Assembly (NCBI GenBank): GCA_020854975.1
Contig: JAHKLQ010000124.1
Span: 1 to 11,777, forward strand
DNA: 11,777 bases
Direction of reading: 5' to 3'
Source of the DNA: Methanobacterium sp.
Lineage (GTDB): Archaea; Methanobacteriota; Methanobacteria; Methanobacteriales; Methanobacteriaceae
Shown here one piece after another: positions 1-10,200 of this stretch; position 1 is the first letter of the stretch, and every line of letters starts with the position of its first letter. Position numbers and translations under genes: made by a program. Below the pieces are notes generated by a model, which saw only the letters and a program-made list of their open reading frames with translations, ran no database searches and was not told the DNA's origin.

Positions 1-840
1 TACACCATCACCGTAACCAACAACGGACCAGACCAAGCAACCGGAATAACCGTAACCGACACACTACCAAACGGACTAACATACATCTCCGACAACAGCA
101 GCGGAACATACAACCACAACACAGGACTCTGGACCATCGGCAACCTAGCCAACGGAGCACAAACCATACTACAAATCCTAGCACAAGTCACACAATCCAA
201 CACACAAATAACCAACATCGCCAACATAACCTCAACAACATACGACCAAAACACAACAAACAACGAAGTTAACACTACCATAACTGTTCCACCAGCATCA
301 GATCTTGGAATTATGATAACTGTGGACAATGCTTATCCAAGGTATCTGGACTATGTTGAATTTACCTTGACAGCACACAATTATGGGCCTGACGATTGTC
401 CTAATGTGAAAGTATATTTCACCGCACCTGAAGGACTTCGCTACGTTTCTGACGATTCCAATGGCTCATTTAATTCGACTACAGGTTTATGGAGCATTGG
501 TTACATGGCCACCAGTACCATGGATGTTATGCATTTAATAATGCAAGCCATGGTTTCAGATGTTCAGATGACTGTTGAGGCAGTGATAACTGATCCAGAC
601 CCAGTTGCTGCAGCAGGATATTACGACCCCAACCCTGACAACAATCGAGCCAGTGTTTCCGTCCAACCTTATTCCGTGTCTGATCCTGGAAATTCATCAA
701 CCACAACTACAGACTCTAATGACAATACTGGTACATCAGAAGAAACTGTTGGTATGCAAACTACTGGAATTCCAATTGGTGGAATATTAATAGCATTACT
801 TGCTATTTTCACCGGTATATGTGTGTCAAAAAGGGAATAA
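1..840 (+). CDS. DUF11-repeat adhesin-like surface protein (5'-truncated)
   Basis: The open frame enters from the left edge and ends at TAA 838-840, giving 279 visible codons. Two beta-rich DUF11-type domains are seen. The first (codons 1-97) has the pattern TITVTNNGP, TDTLPNGL, GLWTIGNLANG. The second (about codons 102-218) has the diverged equivalents TLTAHNYGP, APEGLRYVSDDS, TTGLWSIGYM and ends with DPNPDNNRASVSV. A Ser/Thr/Asn-rich linker follows (codons 219-251), then one hydrophobic helix (257-275) and a short cytoplasmic-looking tail, SKRE. This layout suggests an extracellular stalk or adhesin held by a C-terminal anchor; DUF11 arrays are common in adhesin-like proteins of Methanobacteriales. 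The signal peptide and any earlier repeats lie outside the window. ATG 313 is an internal Met, not a credible start, because the frame is open through position 1. Codons 1-89 have a base usage very unlike the rest. The ligand is unknown. Confidence 0.85.
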   Translation, partial: YTITVTNNGPDQATGITVTDTLPNGLTYISDNSSGTYNHNTGLWTIGNLANGAQTILQILAQVTQSNTQITNIANITSTTYDQNTTNNEVNTTITVPPASDLGIMITVDNAYPRYLDYVEFTLTAHNYGPDDCPNVKVYFTAPEGLRYVSDDSNGSFNSTTGLWSIGYMATSTMDVMHLIMQAMVSDVQMTVEAVITDPDPVAAAGYYDPNPDNNRASVSVQPYSVSDPGNSSTTTTDSNDNTGTSEETVGMQTTGIPIGGILIALLAIFTGICVSKRE

Positions 841-882
841 AAAAAATAATCTATTTCCCCCTTTTTTTTATTTTTAATTTTT
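828..882 (+). terminator. Terminator after the DUF11 gene
   Basis: AAAAAGGG (828-835, just before the stop codon) can pair with CCCTTTTT (859-866), followed by more T-runs at 871-875 and 878-882. T-tracts on the sense strand are the usual archaeal termination signal. The stem is AT-rich with a long loop, so the T-tract is the stronger evidence. Confidence 0.55.
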
Positions 883-1054
883 CGTTGAAATTTTAGAAAA
901 AAATGATAATGAATTTCGAAAGTCTTGGTTTTAATTGAAAATAGAACATGTTTTTGTTATTTACGGATTTATCTAGAGATAATTGCTAAATTCAAAACAT
1001 TATTAAATAATCCCATCAATATATTCATGTCTATTTTATGGGAATTGACAGATC

Positions 1055-1066
1055 TGCTTTATAGAT
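1055..1066 (+). promoter_or_regulatory. Possible TATA box for asnB
   Basis: CTTTATAG (1057-1064) lies about 45-52 bases before the asnB ATG. Transcription starting about 25 bases downstream would give a leader of roughly 20 bases that includes the weak GTAGGAT ribosome-binding motif just before the start. Similar AT-rich strings are common here, so this is tentative. Confidence 0.35.
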
Positions 1067-1108
1067 TTACTAAAAAGTTTAGTACTAAAAATTGTAGGAT
1101 TACTAATT

Positions 1109-2584
<1,476 letters not shown>

Positions 2585-2662
2585 ATTCATAACAACTAAA
2601 GTACATAATAATTGAACTTGATATGGATATTATTACATAAACCGGATTAAGGATAATACATC

Positions 2663-2690
2663 TAAAAATTTATTAAAAACTATTTATCGT
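2663..2690 (+). promoter_or_regulatory. AT-rich promoter candidate for the gatC-like/ACT/hom cluster
   Basis: The stretch TAAAAATTTATTAAAAAC followed by TATTTATCG lies 30-60 bases before the TTG start of the GatC-like gene and could hold a BRE/TATA pair. A transcript beginning near 2697-2705 would still include the GGGAGTGA ribosome binding site (2709-2716). No single box stands out. Confidence 0.3.
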
Positions 2691-2719
2691 ATTAATATAA
2701 GTGCAGTTGGGAGTGAACT

Positions 2720-2934
<215 letters not shown>

Positions 2935-2938
<4 letters not shown>

Positions 2939-3423
2939 GATTCAACTTAGTATTAGACTTACCAGACGTGCCAGGGCAATTACTGGAAGTTCTTGAACCT
3001 ATGGGAAGATTAGGAGCCAATATTGTTGCAGTTATCCATCAAAGAGATGTTAAAACTGAAAGAGGTACTGTACCTGTCCAGATAACTATTGAAGGAGATA
3101 AAGAAACCTTGGATAAGGTTATGGGTGCCCTGGAATCCAAGGATATCCATATAATTGAAGTTGATGGTGTGTTACGTAAGGAACAAATCACCACAGTCCT
3201 CATAGGAGACATTGTAGAAGAAGATTTACAGGATACTGTAGCTCAGTTGAACCAGTTAAAAGGTGTTAGAGTGGCTGATCTTGATCTTAAAATGTCTGAT
3301 AAAGAAGGAAATTCAGCCACCAAAATGGTTATGGAAGCAAATTCCGGACTTAAAAAAGAGGTCCTGAAAAATGTTAAAGAACTAGGGGCCAAAAAGGGTT
3401 TCCTGGTAATTAATGAAGTCTGA
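2935..3423 (+). CDS. Two-ACT-domain amino-acid-binding protein, likely regulator of Hom
   Basis: Counted from ATG 2935, the protein has 162 residues. An N-terminal ACT domain (about 2-76) begins RFNLVLDLPDVPGQLLEVL, the typical beta strand plus DxPGxL turn. A second ACT-like half (about 80-162) begins ITTVLIGDIVEEDLQDTVAQL. ACT domains bind small ligands, usually amino acids, at domain interfaces. There is no catalytic domain. ATG 2935 overlaps the previous stop (ATGA, 2935-2938) and places Arg2 at the domain edge. A GTG at 2926 is an alternative, with GGAG (2914-2917) eight bases before it, adding three residues. The gene lies 32 bases before a homoserine dehydrogenase that lacks its own ACT domain, so a separate regulatory subunit sensing threonine or another end product is a reasonable inference. 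It is not a recognised enzyme. Confidence 0.8.
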
Positions 3424-3455
3424 GGTTGTTTTAGTCTTTTAAAAAGGTGAATTGA

Positions 3456-4469
3456 ATGAGAATTGTTATTTTAGGCTTCGGAGCGGTGGGACAGGGTGTT
3501 GCTCATGTAATATCCCTGAAAAAAGATTATCTGCAAAGGAAATATGATCTTAATCCTCAGATTGTTGCAGTTACTGATAGTTCAGGGGCAGCTATAAACC
3601 CTGAGGGTCTGGATGAGGAATTATTACTTAACACCAAAACTGAGAAAGGAAAAATCTCATCTTACCCGGATTATGGTGTTCCTGGTGTAGATAGTCTTAA
3701 AGTGTTGGATGAAGTTGAATATGATTGTCTGGTGGAAGTAACTCCCACAGATATTGATGATGGTGAACCTGCCCGTAGCCATATCATAAAGGCCATGGAG
3801 AATGGTAAAGATGTGGTTACCTCAAACAAAGGCCCCCTCGCCTTATCATTTAAGGATTTGGATGCTTGTGCTAAACGTAATAACGTGGAATTTAAATTTG
3901 AGGCTTCTGTTGGGGGTGCCATGCCCATTATAAATTTTGCCCATGAAACTCTGGCTGGGTGTAGTATAGAATCCATATATGGAATTCTTAACGGAACCAC
4001 CAATTACATCCTATCTCGAATGGCTAATGAAGGCTCATCTTATGAACAAACCCTTAAAGAAGCTCAAGAAATGGGAATAGCTGAAACGAATCCTTACCAG
4101 GATGTGGAAGGTATTGATGCTGCCTGCAAGATAGTGATCCTGGCTAATTCTGTACTTAACCTGCCTGTGACTCTTAAAGATGTGGAGGTGGAAGGTATAT
4201 CCAGGATAACCTCTGAATCAATAGCACTGGCCAAGAAGGAAGGCATGCTTATCAAACTCATTGGAGAAGCTTCACCAGATGCCCTGGAAGTTTCACCTCG
4301 CCTGGTACGCCAGGGATCACCCTTTGCAGTGGGAGGCACCCTGAACGTGGCCACCCTTAAAACTGACCTGGCAGATGATGTGACTGTGGTTGGAAAAGGT
4401 GCAGGTTCCGTGGAAACAGCTTCAGCCATCCTAAGTGACATGGTAAACATCTGGAAAAAAAGAAAATAG
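3456..4469 (+). CDS. hom: Homoserine dehydrogenase
   Basis: The 337-residue protein is predicted to reduce L-aspartate 4-semialdehyde to homoserine with NAD(P)H, the branch point to threonine and methionine. The N-terminal Rossmann fold has GFGAVGQG (7-14). Family motifs follow: TSNKGPLAL (122-130) with Lys125, [12 protein letters not shown] (148-159), [11 protein letters not shown] (176-186), and the signature [17 protein letters not shown] (209-225), whose Glu210, Asp221 and Lys225 match the catalytic residues of the family. AAGGTGA (3444-3450) lies five bases before the ATG. The protein ends soon after the catalytic domain. Many bacterial enzymes are about 430 residues because of a C-terminal ACT domain, which is absent here and is apparently supplied by the gene just upstream. 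Together with that gene and the GatC-like gene it forms a probable operon. Confidence 0.95.
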   Translation: MRIVILGFGAVGQGVAHVISLKKDYLQRKYDLNPQIVAVTDSSGAAINPEGLDEELLLNTKTEKGKISSYPDYGVPGVDSLKVLDEVEYDCLVEVTPTDIDDGEPARSHIIKAMENGKDVVTSNKGPLALSFKDLDACAKRNNVEFKFEASVGGAMPIINFAHETLAGCSIESIYGILNGTTNYILSRMANEGSSYEQTLKEAQEMGIAETNPYQDVEGIDAACKIVILANSVLNLPVTLKDVEVEGISRITSESIALAKKEGMLIKLIGEASPDALEVSPRLVRQGSPFAVGGTLNVATLKTDLADDVTVVGKGAGSVETASAILSDMVNIWKKRK

Positions 4470-4550
4470 GACCATTCATTAAACAACCCAACTTATTTAT
4501 TTATTATGAGTTATAATGAGTTTAATGTAATGGTTTAATTTATTTAATGC

Positions 4551-4567
4551 GGAAATGATTATAAATA
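4551..4567 (+). promoter_or_regulatory. BRE/TATA promoter for the apgM-like gene
   Basis: Purine-rich GGAAATGA (4551-4558) abuts TTATAAATA (4559-4567), a good match to an archaeal BRE plus TATA box. A start of transcription about 25 bases on, near 4588-4592, gives a leader of about 15-19 bases that carries the strong AGGAGAT ribosome binding site (4595-4601). This is the clearest promoter in the window and suggests transcription separate from hom. Confidence 0.55.
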
Positions 4568-4606
4568 ATAGTTTAAGGCATTTTTTATATTTTTAGGAGA
4601 TAAGTA

Positions 4607-5818
4607 ATGAAGTACGTAGTGGTTATAGGTGATGGGATGGTAGACCATCCCCTGAAAGAATTAAATGGTGAAACACCTCTTCAGAGGGCTCAAACCCCTA
4701 ATATGGATTTCATAGCGAAAAATGGTGTATGTGGCATGCTACAAACCGTTCCCAATCACATGGAGCCAGGTTCGGATGTGGCTAATCTTTCCATAATGGG
4801 TTATGATCCTAAAACATGTTACACAGGCCGTGGTCCACTGGAAGCTGCCAGTATAGGGGCAAAACTCAGTAATGATAATGTAGCATTCCGTTGTAACTTT
4901 ATAACTGAAGATGATGGACTTTTAGCTGATTTTAACGCGGGACATATCAGCACTGCCGAAGCATCCCAACTTATAGATGCTCTGAACCAATCCTATTTCT
5001 CCTATGGAAAATTTTATCTAGGAACCAGCTACCGGCACCTGTTTGTTTACAAGGATAAAAATGCTGATTCCCTTAAATCAACCCCTCCCCATGATGTGGT
5101 GGGAGAACCCATCAAAAACCATCTCCTATCACCCAAAGATGATCCTCTGTCAGTGAAACTCAATGAGTTAATGTACAAGTCATCTGATGTTCTGGCTAAA
5201 CACCCTGTAAATCAGAAAAGATTGGAAGAAGGTAAAAAACCAGCCAATATGATCTGGTTGTGGGGACAGGGCACAAAACCCCAAATGACACCGTTTATGG
5301 AAAAATATGGGCTTAAAGGTGCAACCATCACTGGTGTGGATTTGATTAAAGGTATAGGAACTTACCTGGGACTTACCAATGTCCATGTTCCCGGAGCTAC
5401 AGGTTTTTATGATACTGATTACTGTGGTAAAGCTAATTATGCTTTAGAAACCTTAAAAGACCATGATCTTGTTTTCATCCATGTGGAAGCCCCTGATGAA
5501 GCAGGCCATGCTGGAGATATTGATGAAAAGATCAAGGCCATTGAACGTATTGACCATCGCATACTGGGTAAACTCTTAGAGGAACTCCCTTCCATGGGAG
5601 ATTATGCCATTGCCGTACTACCAGACCATCCCACACCTATTGAATTGAGAACACACACTTCTGATCCCATACCTTATGCTATTTATTCTCCAGGTTGTAT
5701 GCAAGATAAAACAGAAGAATATAACGAAAAAACTGTATTAAACAGCTTTAAAAACAGTTCTAAAAAGTTAATGAAAGGTTATGAATTCTTACAGTTTTTC
5801 AAAGACTTCTCTACTTAA
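4607..5818 (+). CDS. ApgM-family protein: phosphoglycerate mutase or proposed homoserine kinase
   Basis: This 403-residue protein belongs to the alkaline phosphatase superfamily, cofactor-independent phosphoglycerate mutase branch. Metal and catalytic motifs are visible: GDGM (8-11, Asp9), the nucleophile motif [13 protein letters not shown] (55-67, Ser56), YTGRGPLEA (72-80), [10 protein letters not shown] (295-304; Asp297 and His301), PDHPTP (339-344) and HTSDPIPY (350-357). The AGGAGAT ribosome binding site is six bases before the ATG. Two roles are possible. One is 2-/3-phosphoglycerate interconversion, as in archaeal ApgM. The other is phosphorylation of homoserine, proposed for a subfamily (TIGR02535) that carries SDVAN and YTGRGPLEA and clusters with threonine genes. 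Both the motif wording and the position right after hom favour the second reading here. That is inference from family knowledge; the sequence alone does not settle the substrate. Confidence 0.9.
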   Translation: MKYVVVIGDGMVDHPLKELNGETPLQRAQTPNMDFIAKNGVCGMLQTVPNHMEPGSDVANLSIMGYDPKTCYTGRGPLEAASIGAKLSNDNVAFRCNFITEDDGLLADFNAGHISTAEASQLIDALNQSYFSYGKFYLGTSYRHLFVYKDKNADSLKSTPPHDVVGEPIKNHLLSPKDDPLSVKLNELMYKSSDVLAKHPVNQKRLEEGKKPANMIWLWGQGTKPQMTPFMEKYGLKGATITGVDLIKGIGTYLGLTNVHVPGATGFYDTDYCGKANYALETLKDHDLVFIHVEAPDEAGHAGDIDEKIKAIERIDHRILGKLLEELPSMGDYAIAVLPDHPTPIELRTHTSDPIPYAIYSPGCMQDKTEEYNEKTVLNSFKNSSKKLMKGYEFLQFFKDFST

Positions 5819-5863
5819 AAAAAAATAAACTATACAAAAATCGATTCAATCATATCCAGAAAG

Positions 5864-7288
5864 GTGGGATTTAACATAACTTATTCAAGATTCAGGTATT
5901 ATTTCGCAGTGGCAGCAGGTAAACTTGCTTCTTTCATACTCCAGAGAATCCTGAAAAGTAGTGCCAGTGCCATGCCAGGTAAGGTGGCTATGACCATTTA
6001 TCCAGATATCTTAAAGGTAGTGAATCAGCGCTGCCAGGGTAAGATCCTCATAACTGGGACCAATGGTAAAACCACTACTAATAACCTGATTAATTTTATT
6101 CTCAGAAGGGAATATCCTTCAGTACTTTCCAATTTAAGGGGTGCTAACATGCCCCAGGGACTGGTAAGTGCCTTTTTACATGACCAGAAAAAAAATTATG
6201 ATTGGGGGATCTTTGAAGTTGATGAGGGTTCCTTTCAGGATGTGACCAAAGATATTAAACCAGACTATGTTCTGGTCACCAATTTCTTCCGGGATCAGCT
6301 GGATCGTTATGGTGAAATAGAAAAAGCATTTCAAGATATCTTAAAAGCTTTGGAACCATTGGATACTACCTTAATCCTCAACGCCGATGATCCACTTGTC
6401 TCTAACTTCAGGAAACTCCATAAAAAGAATATTTATTATGGGGTAACCCGTAATCAGTACAGTACTTTCGAACAGGGAATTGTTGAATCCAGGTTCTGTC
6501 CCGCATGTAGTAATTACCTTGAATACAGTTATTATAATTATGGACAATTAGGCGGGTACCAGTGCCCTGATTGTGGTTTTAAGAATCCTCCTTATGATTA
6601 TCAGATCACGGAGGTAAATTATCAGGACCATCAATATCATTTTCAGTTTAAAGAAAAAGATCAAAAGACACAGGATATCTCCTTTGCCTATGAAGGGATT
6701 TACAATGTTTATAACTGTTGTGCTGCCCTGTCCACTGCCCTGGAAATAGGATTACCCCTGGATAAGGTTGCCCGTTCCATTGAGGAATTTGAATATCATC
6801 TGGGTAGGATGGAGAACTTCGAATTTTCTGATAAGATAGTAAAAATTGCTCTGGTTAAAAACCCCATTGGTCTTTCTGAGACTATAAGCAGCATAATCCT
6901 GGATGAACGTCCTAAATCAATGCTATTTGTACTTAATGATAACCCTGCTGATGGTAGGGATGTGTCCTGGATTTGGGATGCTGAAGTAGAAAAAACAGTT
7001 AACATAAGTGACATTCACAAAATTTATTGTTCCGGTAGAAGGGCAGAAGATATAGCACTACGACTTAAATATGCAGGAGTACCAGTGGAACTAGTGGAAG
7101 TTAATGATGATATGGATCAAGCCATAGAAAAGGTGTTAAAGGATGATGTAGAAATTGTTTATCTTTTACCCACTTATACTGCTGTATTTCAGGCTCGTGA
7201 GCTGGTTCTGGCACGTTTAGAAGGTACAGGTAAAAAGATGTCCCATGTTCGTGAATATTTAAAGAATTTGAAAATTCCCGGCCGATGA
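5864..7288 (+). CDS. murT: MurT-like Mur ligase (DUF1727 C-terminal domain)
   Basis: The 474-residue protein has the ATP-grasping P-loop GTNGKTTT (65-72), a four-Cys zinc ribbon inserted in the central domain (Cys212, 215, 234, 237), NADDP (173-177), YNVYNCCAAL (280-289), GRMENF (314-319) and the C-terminal DUF1727 motif DGRDVSWIWD (363-372). This combination is that of MurT, which with GatD amidates the alpha-carboxyl of glutamate in lipid II of Gram-positive bacteria; MurT activates the carboxylate and contributes an aspartate to the GatD active site. GatD follows 53 bases later, so a MurT/GatD complex is very likely. The archaeal substrate is unknown; a pseudomurein peptide precursor is one possibility. 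The start is doubtful: GTG 5864 lies inside AAGGTGGGAT, itself the best Shine-Dalgarno-like string. The conserved fold begins near AGKLA (18-22), so the true start is close to here. Confidence 0.88.
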   Translation: MGFNITYSRFRYYFAVAAGKLASFILQRILKSSASAMPGKVAMTIYPDILKVVNQRCQGKILITGTNGKTTTNNLINFILRREYPSVLSNLRGANMPQGLVSAFLHDQKKNYDWGIFEVDEGSFQDVTKDIKPDYVLVTNFFRDQLDRYGEIEKAFQDILKALEPLDTTLILNADDPLVSNFRKLHKKNIYYGVTRNQYSTFEQGIVESRFCPACSNYLEYSYYNYGQLGGYQCPDCGFKNPPYDYQITEVNYQDHQYHFQFKEKDQKTQDISFAYEGIYNVYNCCAALSTALEIGLPLDKVARSIEEFEYHLGRMENFEFSDKIVKIALVKNPIGLSETISSIILDERPKSMLFVLNDNPADGRDVSWIWDAEVEKTVNISDIHKIYCSGRRAEDIALRLKYAGVPVELVEVNDDMDQAIEKVLKDDVEIVYLLPTYTAVFQARELVLARLEGTGKKMSHVREYLKNLKIPGR

Positions 7289-7341
7289 ACCAAATTTACA
7301 GGATGAAAATAAATTAAAAATAAATGAAAAAGGAAATAACT

Positions 7342-8064
7342 ATGGAACTTAAAATTTATCATATGTATCCAGATCTTTTAAATCTCTACGGAGATCTGGG
7401 TAATGTTACTTCTCTCCGCCAAAGATGTGTGTGGCGAGGCATCAATGTTGAAATAGTGGGTTTCAGCATGAACAACGAAGCACCCCTTGAAGATGGTGAT
7501 CTGTTCTTCATTGGTGGTGGTTCTGATCGGGGGCAGAACATTGTTTATTCTCACCTTTTAAATTATAGTAGGGAGATGGAATCTTTAATTGAAGATGGTG
7601 CTCCAGTTCTTGCCATTTGTGGAGGTTACCAGCTTCTGGGTGAAAAATACATTGATGCAGAGGGAAATGATGTTCCTGGGCTGGGAATATTTGATTATCA
7701 TACCAGAAGTGAGGAAGGACGGCTTATTGGGAATATAATTATAAAAAACAGTCTGGGTTTAAGTCCTGAAACTCTGGTGGGTTTTGAAAACCATGGCGGC
7801 CGCACTTACCATGAACACCAACCTCTAGGTCAGGTTATGGTGGGTTACGGTAACAATGGCAAAGACCAGGAAGAAGGTATGGTCTACCAGAACTGCATCG
7901 GAACCTATTTACATGGCCCCATATTACCAAAAAACCCCCATCTTGCTGATTACCTTATCCTAAAAGCTATGGAAAGGAAATATGGGTTGAAGGAGTTATC
8001 TAAACTTGATGATGATAGAGAATTTTCTGCACATGATAAAGTACTGCAATTGTATGCACCCTGA
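7342..8064 (+). CDS. gatD: GatD-like class I glutamine amidotransferase
   Basis: Starting from ATG 7342 the protein has 240 residues, with AGGAAA (7331-7336) five bases upstream and the family-typical opening MELKIYHMYPDLLNLYGDLGN. An ATG at 7324 would add six residues but has no ribosome binding site at a proper distance. The fold is the cobyric-acid-synthase-like type I glutaminase: FIGGGSDRGQ (56-65), nucleophile elbow AICGGYQLLG (91-100; Cys93), GFENHGGRTY (147-156), and the catalytic His in YLHGPILPKNP (189-199; His191). GatD supplies ammonia from glutamine to MurT, and the Cys/His pair agrees in position with S. aureus GatD. The gene directly follows the MurT-like ligase, so the two should form one complex. 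No synthetase domain is fused, which argues against cobyric acid or cobyrinate synthase. Confidence 0.88.
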   Translation: MELKIYHMYPDLLNLYGDLGNVTSLRQRCVWRGINVEIVGFSMNNEAPLEDGDLFFIGGGSDRGQNIVYSHLLNYSREMESLIEDGAPVLAICGGYQLLGEKYIDAEGNDVPGLGIFDYHTRSEEGRLIGNIIIKNSLGLSPETLVGFENHGGRTYHEHQPLGQVMVGYGNNGKDQEEGMVYQNCIGTYLHGPILPKNPHLADYLILKAMERKYGLKELSKLDDDREFSAHDKVLQLYAP

Positions 8065-8065
8065 A

Positions 8066-8115
8066 CCTCTTTTGAGGGGAATTTTCTATTTCTCCATTCT
8101 TTAGGTAACTTTTTT
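8066..8115 (+). terminator. Terminator region after gatD
   Basis: A small hairpin, CCTC (8066-8069), TTTT loop, GAGG (8074-8077), follows the stop codon directly. It is followed by ATTTTCTATTTCT (8081-8093) and a run of six T (8110-8115). The stem is only four base pairs, so pyrimidine/T-tract termination is the main argument. Confidence 0.45.
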
Positions 8116-8138
8116 AATGAGATTTACCAATAGATAGA

Positions 8139-8164
8139 TGTTCCTATTAGGTGTTCCTATTAGG
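8139..8164 (+). repeat. Tandem 13-bp repeat with internal dyad, upstream of pyrG
   Basis: TGTTCCTATTAGG occurs twice in perfect tandem (8139-8151 and 8152-8164). Each copy holds the odd palindrome CCTA-T-TAGG. A weaker relative, GCCTATTATG, follows at 8196-8205. The copies lie about 215-240 bases before pyrG in a 313-base gap (8065-8377) that has no credible gene. They could be operator sites or chance slippage. Apart from the gatD terminator and a pyrG promoter, the rest of the gap shows nothing recognisable. Confidence 0.7.
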
Positions 8165-8327
8165 AAGGTTCTATTTGGGCAAGTTTTAATAACATGCCTA
8201 TTATGAAGAATTCCCCCTGGAACCCCATAGAAACATCAAAGGATGGAAAAATATAGGGATTAAAATAATGATCTAAATATTTACAATTATGTTCATTCCG
8301 AATACCATAATACAATTAATAGGTATA

Positions 8328-8348
8328 ACCGGAGTAAATTTTATCGTT
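8328..8348 (+). promoter_or_regulatory. Possible BRE/TATA for pyrG
   Basis: CCGGAGTAAA followed by TTTTATCG lies about 30-50 bases before pyrG. Transcription starting about 25 bases downstream of the TATA-like string, near 8365-8370, would keep the ribosome binding site (8372-8377) in a very short leader. Confidence 0.35.
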
Positions 8349-8371
8349 GATAATAATCTAAAAATTTTTTT

Positions 8372-8377
8372 AAGGAG

Positions 8378-8382
<5 letters not shown>
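8372..8382 (+). promoter_or_regulatory. pyrG Shine-Dalgarno fused to its ATG
   Basis: AAGGAGATGGT closely matches the anti-16S consensus AGGAGGTGAT, and the only ATG of the pyrG frame (8378-8380) sits inside it with no spacer. Measured from GGAG (8374-8377), normal spacing of nine bases leads to CTG 8387. An in-frame TAA at 8354-8356 and the absence of ATG, GTG or TTG between it and 8378 rule out an upstream start. Confidence 0.6.
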
Positions 8383-9988
<1,606 letters not shown>

Positions 9989-10013
9989 TTATATTAAGAA
10001 ATGATAATTAAGG

Positions 10014-10032
10014 GAAATTTTTTTAAAAAAAA
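10014..10032 (+). terminator. T-tract terminator after pyrG
   Basis: A run of seven T (10018-10024) followed by eight A (10025-10032) lies about 30 bases after the pyrG stop. The T-run fits archaeal T-tract termination; the adjacent T/A runs could also pair. The rest of the gap to 10200 is AT-rich with no recognisable gene. Confidence 0.5.
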
Positions 10033-10200
10033 TGAAGTAATTCTTAAAAGAGTTTAGGGGAGAACATCTTTTTAGAATATTATTTCAAGTAAATTTAGTT
10101 GAAAAACAACAAAAAGGTTAGTTAAAGGAATAATAAAGAAATAATACACTATTTTGAACATTCTGAAAACTAAAGAAACATAATCTTATTGAGGAATTAA

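Noticed and set aside
1..267. AAC-rich adhesin segment as a diversity-generating retroelement target
   Set aside because: No reverse transcriptase or template repeat is visible, the bias covers all codon types rather than Asn sites, and it does not lie at the 3' end of the gene as variable regions usually do.
881..920. Imperfect dyad (GAAATT/AATTTC with TTC/GAA flanks) after the DUF11 terminator
   Set aside because: It is short, AT-only in its core, has a bulge, and is not near a likely promoter, so chance is a sufficient explanation.
3671..4486. Two minus-strand frames of 110 and 130 codons opposite hom
   Set aside because: They are antisense to a fully conserved homoserine dehydrogenase, have no recognisable domain, and look like shadows of its codon pattern.
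5864..7288. Ligase as coenzyme F430 synthetase (CfbE) or another MurD-like cofactor ligase
   Set aside because: The four-Cys ribbon, the DGRDVSWIWD motif and the GatD partner immediately downstream fit MurT much better.
7324..7341. ATG 7324 as the gatD start
   Set aside because: It has no well-spaced ribosome binding site, whereas ATG 7342 has AGGAAA at good distance and begins at the conserved N-terminus.
8139..8164. Tandem repeat as the start of a CRISPR array
   Set aside because: The repeats are directly adjacent with no spacer, only 13 bp long, and just two in number; no cas gene is nearby.
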